Source: Pandoraea pulmonicola (GTDB lineage Bacteria; Pseudomonadota; Gammaproteobacteria; Burkholderiales; Burkholderiaceae). From it: a stretch of 64,000 nucleotides of DNA. Within the stretch, counting starts at the first letter, position 1; every line of letters begins with the position of its first letter. Shown piece after piece: positions 58,030-64,000 of this stretch. The translations under genes and the position numbers were made by a program. The DNA is taken from contig NZ_CP010310.2 of NCBI RefSeq assembly GCF_000815105.2, positions 3,038,001 through 3,102,000 of the forward strand. Reading direction: 5' to 3'. Under the pieces are notes generated by a model that saw nothing but the letters and a program-made list of their open reading frames with translations, made no database searches and had not been told where the DNA came from.

Positions 58030-59655
58030 CTACGCGTCGTAACCACGGAACAATCCGCACAGACGGAACACGTCTTCCGTGTACGGCATGTCCTTCACCT
58101 TGCAGTAGCGGCTCGCCAGCTTCATCAACTCCTTGATGTCGCGCCCGCTCGCGTTCGGATAGCGATCCGCGAGCGTTTCGATCAGCGCATCGTCGAGATA
58201 CGCGCCGACCTGCTCGGCCTGCATGCGCCACAATCGTCGCGCGTCGGCCGGCGACGGCGTCTCGTAATGAATCGTCGCAATGCAGCGCGAGAGAATCGCA
58301 TCGTCCACGTCGCCGATGCGATTGGTCGTCATGAACAGCAAGCCGTGGAAATACTCCAGCGAGCGCAGGAATTCCGCCACGATGGCGTTGTGCTCGAGAT
58401 CGTTGTCGCGGCGCCGGATGTACACGTCCGCTTCGTCGAGCAACAGGATCGCATTCCAGCGCATGGCGCGACGCAGGATGCTCATGAGCGTGGCGCCGAC
58501 CGACGCCGCCGTCGTGCCCAATTGCCCCGAATGCACGCGGTACAGCGGCTTGCCCACGACTTCCGAATAGATTTCCGCGGTCAGCGTCTTGCCGAGCCCC
58601 GGCGCGCCCTGACACAGAATCGTCGCGCCCCCCGATTTACCCGGCACGAAGTCCGGCATCATCACGTCCATGTTCGACGTCAGAATGTCGATCAGATCGT
58701 GATGGTGCGCCGGGAGCACCAGTTTGTCCCGCAACCCCGGCTGGTACTCGTACTCGGTCATGTTCTGCACATGCACCCAGAGGTTGCGGTGCCAGTCCAG
58801 ATGGAACACGTGAACGTAGCAATGCAGCGGGATCGTCTCGAACGCCTGGTCGATTTGCGCGTTGCGCCAGAAGTCCGCGTCGCACGCCATCTCGAAGTTG
58901 CGCTCCAGGCGCTCCTCGTCGTTCACGCATTTGGCCGCCGCCCCGTCCACCACGCGAATGAGCTCGGTCGCGCCCTTCGGGTCCACCGAGAACACCGCGC
59001 GGCGGATCACGAACTGCGCACCGAACGCGCGCTGCACGCGCAGAAACCGCTGTGCATGCTGCTCATACTCGCGCTTGAACTCCGCGCATTCCTTGTAGAA
59101 ACCGAATTCGGCGAGCAGCTCCGGAATCGTGCGGTTGGCAATGTCGTCGCGCGTGAAGACGAGCGACGTGGTCATGCCCGAACGGCGCAGGCGGTGCTCC
59201 GTCAGATTCGAATTGGCCGACTGCATGGTGTTCGCGAGCATGTCCATCACGACATACGGCGAGCCCTGCTCCGGTTCGACGTAACGCAGGCGACGCACCA
59301 GCCACGGCAGCAACGCGCCGTCCCGATGACGCTGATACAGCCACCCGTCGATGGCATCGCGCGCCAGGTAGGCCACGAGGCCGGGCACCAGCTTGTCGAG
59401 ACTCGGAATCACGCGCGCCTGCGGTGCGTTGTAGACGTTATCGAGCGCGAGCATCTGGAACATCAACGCGCGCTCGTTCTGCGTCTTGCACAACACGTAC
59501 AGCGTGTTGAGCGACTTGGCGTCGAACCACTCGCTCGACACCGTCATGTTGCCCCGGCACACGCCATAGGCCGTCAATTGTTTGCCCAGCGGCGAATCGC
59601 TGCCGATCAACTGCAGCAGCGGATGAATCAGCGACTCGGGAATCTCGAAATCCAT
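58030..59655 (-). CDS. AAA+ ATPase with large unknown N-terminal domain
   Basis: 541 residues. The C-terminal third is an AAA+ module: Walker A GAPGLGKT (350-357), Walker B ILLLDEAD (403-410), sensor-1 LLFMTTNRIGDVDDAILSRC, and an Arg in SRC as a possible finger. The N-terminal 330 residues have no recognised domain and are mostly alpha/beta (FDAKSLNTLYVLCKTQNERALMFQ, GWLYQRHRDGALLPWLVRRLRY). GGGGGAG lies eight bases before the ATG. It follows the alpha/beta hydrolase gene by 62 bp on the same strand. A remodelling or chaperone role is possible but unproven. Confidence 0.9.
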   Translation of the reverse strand: MDFEIPESLIHPLLQLIGSDSPLGKQLTAYGVCRGNMTVSSEWFDAKSLNTLYVLCKTQNERALMFQMLALDNVYNAPQARVIPSLDKLVPGLVAYLARDAIDGWLYQRHRDGALLPWLVRRLRYVEPEQGSPYVVMDMLANTMQSANSNLTEHRLRRSGMTTSLVFTRDDIANRTIPELLAEFGFYKECAEFKREYEQHAQRFLRVQRAFGAQFVIRRAVFSVDPKGATELIRVVDGAAAKCVNDEERLERNFEMACDADFWRNAQIDQAFETIPLHCYVHVFHLDWHRNLWVHVQNMTEYEYQPGLRDKLVLPAHHHDLIDILTSNMDVMMPDFVPGKSGGATILCQGAPGLGKTLTAEIYSEVVGKPLYRVHSGQLGTTAASVGATLMSILRRAMRWNAILLLDEADVYIRRRDNDLEHNAIVAEFLRSLEYFHGLLFMTTNRIGDVDDAILSRCIATIHYETPSPADARRLWRMQAEQVGAYLDDALIETLADRYPNASGRDIKELMKLASRYCKVKDMPYTEDVFRLCGLFRGYDA

Positions 59656-59717
59656 GTGCGGTACTCCCCCGTATGGCGTATGACCGTGTGCGTCGTGCCG
59701 CCGTCGCGGCAGCGACG

Positions 59718-60509
59718 TCAGGCGAGGAAAAAGTCGATGGCGCGGGCGACGACGCCCGGCTCGATGATGTGCAGGCCGTCGAACTCGACGTATTCGACTT
59801 CGTAGCCTGCCGCCTTGAGCTTGTTCGCGTTCTGGCGCCCGCTCGTGGCGATGGGCAACTGCTCGTCGATCAGGCCGTGTGCGATGAAGATGCGGGGCGT
59901 GCCCTCCTGCACGAAGATCGACATGAAGCCGCCCGAGAAGGCGATGACATGGCTCGCGATGTCGCCATTGGTCACGCCGATGGACAACGCATAGCTGGCG
60001 CCGTCGGAGAAACCGGCAAACGCCACGCGCCGCGGATCGATCCGGTATTGCGCCGCTACCTTGGCGAGCGCAAGTTGCAGACGCTCGAGGTCGGGCCCGT
60101 TGCCACCGATCACGATGTCCCAGGTCGGGAAGGTGGAGTGCGGCGCGAGCACCAGGAATTTGTGGCGCTCGGCGTGCGGTTCGATGAACGGCAGCACCTT
60201 CTCCGGGAATCCCCCCGCGCCGTGGAACATCACGAATAGCGGGACCGGCCTGTCCTCGGGTAAATCGGTCGGGACGTAAAGCACCGCGTCGCGCGCTTCG
60301 CTGAGGCCCAGCGAGTGTCGGCCGGGGGGCAACGGGGAAACCGGGAAGATCGAGGAGATCGGGGAAGCAGCCGCGTCAGCGGCAGATGTGGCGTCGGCGG
60401 AAGTCTCCATCGAAGCCCCGACAGCAGCGCGGGCGGAAGCACGCACGGACGCGGAGGCTGCAGCCATAACGTCCGGTGGCATGCGTCCGAACAAAGCGGG
60501 ATCGAACAT
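59718..60509 (-). CDS. Alpha/beta hydrolase (phospholipase/carboxylesterase or PHB-depolymerase-like)
   Basis: 263 residues. The N-terminal 60 residues are Ala/Ser-rich. The hydrolase domain shows the oxyanion segment LFVMFHGAGGFPEK, nucleophile Ser in VAFAGFSDGASYALSIG, a catalytic Asp near FIAHGLIDEQLPI and His in DGLHIIEPGVVARAIDFFL. It resembles the LpqC/carboxylesterase group. A perfect palindrome (60544-60560) sits 35 bp upstream. The AAA+ gene follows. Substrate unknown. Confidence 0.87.
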   Translation of the reverse strand: MFDPALFGRMPPDVMAAASASVRASARAAVGASMETSADATSAADAAASPISSIFPVSPLPPGRHSLGLSEARDAVLYVPTDLPEDRPVPLFVMFHGAGGFPEKVLPFIEPHAERHKFLVLAPHSTFPTWDIVIGGNGPDLERLQLALAKVAAQYRIDPRRVAFAGFSDGASYALSIGVTNGDIASHVIAFSGGFMSIFVQEGTPRIFIAHGLIDEQLPIATSGRQNANKLKAAGYEVEYVEFDGLHIIEPGVVARAIDFFLA

Positions 60510-60543
60510 GGCGCGGTGTTTGTCTCGTCATCGTTGATGTTAT

Positions 60544-60560
60544 TGATATATTGTATATCA
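60544..60560. promoter_or_regulatory. Perfect 7-3-7 palindrome upstream of the hydrolase
   Basis: TGATATA and TATATCA arms around TTG, 35-51 bp upstream of the hydrolase ATG, in the same direction of transcription as the AAA+ gene. It is a strong operator candidate. The binding protein is unknown; the LysR gene next to it is a possible candidate. Confidence 0.55.
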
Positions 60561-60602
60561 TGAGATTCACTGCTGACATCCTCTATTTGTCGACAGGCCA
60601 CC

Positions 60603-61493
60603 TTATTCGGCCATGTACGCGGTCAATCCGGCCACGAGCGCGTCGAATGTGATTTTGCAGCGGGGATTGGCGCGCAAGTCCTCATGCATCGTCACCCACG
60701 TGGCGAGCTTGAAGCGGAACGCCGCGGGCAGCACGCGCGTGAGTCGCGCATCGCGACGCGCAAGCGGCACCTGACAGCCGCCGATGCCATACCCTGCCCG
60801 GATCATCGCCAGTTGGGCGAGATCGCTGTCGGCGCGAAACGCGAATGCGTCGCGTGTCCAGACCGTCGATCCGCGCGTGGCGTCGCGCAGGAACGGCGTC
60901 ATCCGGTCAAAACCGATCAAGGTGTGATGCGCGAGATCCGCCAACGTCGACGGCATGCCGTAGCGCGCCAGATAGTCGTCGCGCGCATGCAGGCCGACGT
61001 CGATGCTGCCCACGCGCCGTGCGATGAGCGCCTCCTGCTGTGGTACCGCCATGCGCACGGCGATATCCACTTCCCGATGCAACAAGTCCTGAATCCGATT
61101 GGTCGGCACCAGTTCGATCGTCAGTTGCGGATGGGTGCGACGCAATGCCGTCAGGATCGGCGGCAGCACCTCCACGCCCACGACTTCGCTCGCGGAAACG
61201 CGCACCACACCATTGATCCCGTCGCCTTGGCTCGCCGCCGCGCGCTCGAACGCCAACGCCGTATGCTGCATCGCCTGTGCATGCGTACGCAGGGCCTGGG
61301 CCGCATCCGTCGGCAGCAAGCCCGTTTGCGAACGCGTAAACAGCGTCTGCCCCAGCGCCGCCTCGAGTGTCGCAATGTGCCGGCCCGCCGTCGGCTGCGT
61401 GATGCCCAGCGCACGCGCCGCTCCCGAGAGGGAGCCTTCCGTCAGCGCGGCGAGAAACGTCCGGTAAAGATCCCAGCTCAGATTCGCAGCCAT
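60603..61493 (-). CDS. LysR-family transcriptional regulator
   Basis: 296 residues. Helix-turn-helix WDLYRTFLAALTEGSLSGAARALGITQPTAGRHIATLEAALGQTLFTR and a normal effector domain. The ATG at 61493 starts the homology; the frame is open to 61634 but unlikely to be used. It is divergent from the epimerase gene across 95 bp, so that gene is its likely target, and it is upstream of the hydrolase/AAA+ genes on the same strand. Confidence 0.93.
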   Translation of the reverse strand: MAANLSWDLYRTFLAALTEGSLSGAARALGITQPTAGRHIATLEAALGQTLFTRSQTGLLPTDAAQALRTHAQAMQHTALAFERAAASQGDGINGVVRVSASEVVGVEVLPPILTALRRTHPQLTIELVPTNRIQDLLHREVDIAVRMAVPQQEALIARRVGSIDVGLHARDDYLARYGMPSTLADLAHHTLIGFDRMTPFLRDATRGSTVWTRDAFAFRADSDLAQLAMIRAGYGIGGCQVPLARRDARLTRVLPAAFRFKLATWVTMHEDLRANPRCKITFDALVAGLTAYMAE

Positions 61494-61588
61494 ACAAAAA
61501 TGAATAGCCGATAGTTGAATTTCAGCAATTTTATTCCAACTGTCCCGCGCGGAGAATTGCCCCATCGACAACCTTCGCGAAACACGAC

Positions 61589-62623
61589 ATGGCACACGAA
61601 TCTCCCCTTCCCTGCGCCCCGGCATCGGCGACACCCCGTGCGTTGGTACTCGGCGCCACGGGCGGCATCGGCGGCGAAGTCGCCCGACAACTCGTCGACG
61701 CCGGCTGGCAAGTCATCGCGCTGCGTCGCGGCGGCGCACCTCGCGCCGACGCGTCGGACAGCGGCCTGCAGTGGATCGACGGCGACGCCATGCGCACGGA
61801 CGACGTGCTCGACGCCGCGCGCGGCTGCAGCGTCATCGTGCACGCCGTCAATCCGCCCGGATATCGCAACTGGCACACGCAAGTGCTGCCAATGCTCGAC
61901 AACACCATCGCAGCCGCGACATTGCACGGCGCGACGATCGTCTTGCCCGGCACCCTCTACAACTACGGGCCGGAAACGTTCCCGGAAGTCCACGAGGACA
62001 CACCGCAGCGACCTCGCACCCGCAAGGGAGCGATTCGCGCGACGATGGAAAGCCGTCTCCACGATGCGAGCCGCAATGGCGTGCAGACGATCATCGTGCG
62101 CGCCGGCGATTTCTTCGGACCGCAGACGCGCAACAGCTGGTTTGCCCAGGGATTGTTGAAGCCCGGTCGAACGACGCGCCTGGTTCACGTGCCCAACGCG
62201 CCGGGCGTCGGCCATCAGTGGTCGTATCTTCCCGATGTGGCGAAGACGATGGTCATGCTCGTCGAACGACGCCACACGCTGCCCGCCTTCAACAACTTTC
62301 ACATGGCGGGCCACTGGGACGCAGACGGTACGCAACTCGCAGCAGCCATTGCGCGCGTGATGTCGCGCCACGGCGTAACGGTTCGCACGCAGCGCTTCGG
62401 ATGGTGGATGGTATGGGCCGGCGCGCCGTTCGTGACGACGCTGCGCGAACTGCTGGAGATGCGCTACCTGTGGCAACAGCCCGTGCGGCTGAACAACGCG
62501 CGGCTCGTCGACGTACTCGGCCACGAACCGCACACGCCGCTCGACGACGCCGTGCAAGCCACGCTGGAAGGCCTCGGCTGCCTGCCCGGCAAACCGGGCG
62601 GGAAGGCTCTCGCATACCGCTGA
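61589..62623 (+). CDS. NAD(P)-dependent epimerase/reductase-like protein (extended SDR)
   Basis: 344 residues. The Rossmann nucleotide-binding motif is ALVLGATGGIGGEVARQLVDAGW (Gly-x-x-Gly-x-x-Gly) near the N-terminus, then GCSVIVHAVNPPGYRNW and ATIVLPGTLYNYGP, which takes the place of the YxxxK segment. It is an atypical SDR of the NAD-dependent epimerase group; the substrate is not known. It is divergent from the LysR gene at 61493. The ATG at 61589 lacks a clear ribosome-binding site. Confidence 0.85.
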   Translation: MAHESPLPCAPASATPRALVLGATGGIGGEVARQLVDAGWQVIALRRGGAPRADASDSGLQWIDGDAMRTDDVLDAARGCSVIVHAVNPPGYRNWHTQVLPMLDNTIAAATLHGATIVLPGTLYNYGPETFPEVHEDTPQRPRTRKGAIRATMESRLHDASRNGVQTIIVRAGDFFGPQTRNSWFAQGLLKPGRTTRLVHVPNAPGVGHQWSYLPDVAKTMVMLVERRHTLPAFNNFHMAGHWDADGTQLAAAIARVMSRHGVTVRTQRFGWWMVWAGAPFVTTLRELLEMRYLWQQPVRLNNARLVDVLGHEPHTPLDDAVQATLEGLGCLPGKPGGKALAYR

Positions 62624-62671
62624 CTTATCATCGGCTCGGCGGCTCGCGTTACTGCGAACCTTCGTCGTCGG

Positions 62672-63532
62672 TCACTCCGCGCGAGCGCCGCCGAGCAACC
62701 GCGAGATGCGACGTGCCGCGTCGGTGAGCGCCGCGACCGTCTGCGGATTCGGATGCGCGGGCAGATAGTGGATCGAGCCGACGATGGCGAGTGTGCCGAA
62801 GAGCGAGCCGTCGTCCTGGACGATGGGCGCGGCAAGCGCGTTCACGCCGAGAAACACTTCCTCGGGCGCGTCGGCCCAACCGCGCTCGCGCACGAGTGCA
62901 AGTTCATGCGACAGACGCATCGCGTCGGTGATGGTATGCGGCGTGCAGGCATCGAGTGGGCCGGCAAGCACCGCCTCGCGCCGTTCCGGCGCGCCGAACG
63001 CGAGCGCGATCTTGCCCTGCGCCACGCTGTGCAGCTTGAACTGAGTGCCGGGGTGCAGCAGGATTTCGAGCGGACTGCGCCCACGCATGACGTCCAGCAC
63101 GACGACATCGGTTTCGGTAAACGAACTGATGACGATGGTCTGCCCTACGGCATCGCGCAGCTCTTCCATCACAGGGCGCGCCAGCCCGACCACGTCGAAC
63201 TGCTTGACGAGCTTCTGCCCGAGCAGGAAAAGCCGCCAGCCGATGCGATACCGGCTCGTGCGCGGATTCTGCACGACATAGCCTTCGTGCCGAAGCGCCG
63301 TGAGGTGCCGGTGCACGCGCGCCTTGGGCACGCCGAGCGCTTCCGCCAGATGCGTGACGCCGCATTCGGCGTTGCGCTCGGCCAGCAACTCCAGAATGCG
63401 CAGTGAAATGACCGAAGTCGACGACGTGTTGAGTTCGTCGCTGCCCGTGACGGTGGTCGCCGAGTCGTGATGTGCAGCCGCGAGGCCCGCGCCGCGGGTG
63501 CCGTCGTTCGGGTTGTCCTTCGATCGTTTCAC
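62672..63532 (-). CDS. IclR-family transcriptional regulator
   Basis: 286 residues. N-terminal winged helix (SLRILELLAERNAECGVTHLAEALGVPKARVHRHLTALRHEGYV) and a GAF-like IclR effector domain (LARPVMEELRDAVGQTIVISSFTETDVVVLDVMRG). The start is a GTG at 63532 with AAAGGA six bases upstream. It lies 33 bp after the cupin gene in the same operon. Such pairs often serve aromatic or sugar-acid catabolism, but the target is not seen here. Confidence 0.93.
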   Translation of the reverse strand: MKRSKDNPNDGTRGAGLAAAHHDSATTVTGSDELNTSSTSVISLRILELLAERNAECGVTHLAEALGVPKARVHRHLTALRHEGYVVQNPRTSRYRIGWRLFLLGQKLVKQFDVVGLARPVMEELRDAVGQTIVISSFTETDVVVLDVMRGRSPLEILLHPGTQFKLHSVAQGKIALAFGAPERREAVLAGPLDACTPHTITDAMRLSHELALVRERGWADAPEEVFLGVNALAAPIVQDDGSLFGTLAIVGSIHYLPAHPNPQTVAALTDAARRISRLLGGARAE

Positions 63533-63565
63533 TGAGTGTCCTTTGTCACTGTCGCCGCCATGCGA

Positions 63566-64000
63566 CTACTGCGCGTCGAGCGAGATGAAACGCTCGCCGA
63601 ACACGTGGTAGCGCTGCGGCTTGTTCTTGTCGCCATCCTCGGCGCGCACGTAGCGAATCGAGCTGCGATTGCGACACGCCCGCGGCAGAATGAAACAGCG
63701 GATGAATGTGGTGTCGCGCGCCTCGGTCGTCGGTGCAAGCACCGGGGCGTATCCGAGTTCGAGCCACGCCTGCCCGGGACCGTGGGTGTGCGAAGCGCCC
63801 AGCGTCTCGATCGTGATCTCGCCTTCGAGCGTGCAACGCACGCCGGGCCCCTGATGCACGTGCAGATGCGCCACGCCGCCGGGGGGGAATTGTACCTTGT
63901 CGCACCGCATGAGCCAGCGTTGGCGCGGGTCCAGCTCGATCGGCGCCGCGAGCTTGAGCGTCGACGACGCGCCCGGCGCCGAGGTGATTTCGCCCGGCGT
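63566..64000 (-). CDS. Cupin-domain protein, 5' part beyond window
   Basis: The frame is open from the right edge: residues upstream of an internal ATG at 63910 read TPGEITSAPGASSTLKLAAPIELD, so the gene starts outside the window. The visible 144 residues form a cupin barrel with HLHVHQGPGVRCTLEGEITIETLG and a second strand set HTHGPGQAWLELGYAPVLA. It is followed by the IclR gene and probably forms an operon with it. It could bind a metal and a small organic acid or sugar. Function unknown. Confidence 0.75.
   Translation of the reverse strand, partial: TPGEITSAPGASSTLKLAAPIELDPRQRWLMRCDKVQFPPGGVAHLHVHQGPGVRCTLEGEITIETLGASHTHGPGQAWLELGYAPVLAPTTEARDTTFIRCFILPRACRNRSSIRYVRAEDGDKNKPQRYHVFGERFISLDAQ

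Noticed and set aside
57664..59805. 713-codon + strand frame over the LysR and AAA+ genes
   Set aside because: It is an antisense shadow. The minus-strand AAA+ motifs are complete and in the correct frame.

Overview
The window is high-GC DNA of a beta-proteobacterium, most likely Pandoraea or a close Burkholderiaceae relative. The reasons are strong G/C third-position bias, a 2,2-dialkylglycine decarboxylase nearly identical to that of Burkholderia cepacia, AidA/PixA-type proteins, an entericidin-like lipoprotein, and many LysR-controlled catabolic islands. The genus is an inference from gene content. No rRNA, tRNA, CRISPR array, insertion sequence or prophage was recognised. I call 56 protein genes, two of them cut by the window edges.

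Layout. 1-8.6 kb: an edge-truncated, membrane-anchored unknown protein, chromate transporter ChrA, a penicillin G acylase precursor, a MerR regulator fused to a P-loop domain, and serine acetyltransferase. 8.9-16 kb: a MocR-type regulator facing an AhpD-like protein, then a LysR-controlled operon (2-hydroxycarboxylate transporter, CoA-transferase, CitE-like lyase) that looks like a complete short pathway for a hydroxy-acid. 16-28 kb: a chemoreceptor, a phosphatidylserine/tryptophan-decarboxylase-like enzyme, entericidin, dgdR-dgdA, an esterase, an orphan sulfonate-type binding protein, and a HAD phosphatase with a D-threonine-aldolase-like enzyme. 28-36 kb: hutC-hutU-hutH-permease-hutI-hutG, with a HutC-like operator before hutU. 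36-41.7 kb: a LysR regulator, an ABC importer of the nitrate/sulfonate/taurine type and a FAD oxidase. 41.7-46.5 kb: a TonB receptor, a binding protein and a di-heme protein in one operon behind a Mo-box-like palindrome. 46.9-52 kb: redox and stress genes (Ohr, a two-component system, a GFA protein, a TlpA-like protein, Rrf2 with a methyltransferase). 52-58 kb: a 540-residue unknown protein, two AidA/PixA-family proteins, ureidoglycine aminohydrolase and a LysR regulator. 58-64 kb: an AAA+ ATPase, an alpha/beta hydrolase, a LysR regulator, an epimerase, an IclR regulator and an edge-truncated cupin.

The most interesting signals are non-coding. A perfect CGTTATATA-N6-TATATAACG palindrome suggests molybdenum (ModE-type) control of the TonB operon. 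Paired TGTATC repeats and a GGATAC element lie upstream of both ohr and the TlpA-like gene. Two copies of a 71-nt hairpin element with compensating stem changes sit 27 kb apart, each just 3' of a gene and in the same orientation to it. A 9-bp tandem repeat lies inside the ABC operon. Several other perfect palindromes lie in promoter regions. Many long open frames opposite real genes (up to 1215 codons) are high-GC shadows and are not annotated.
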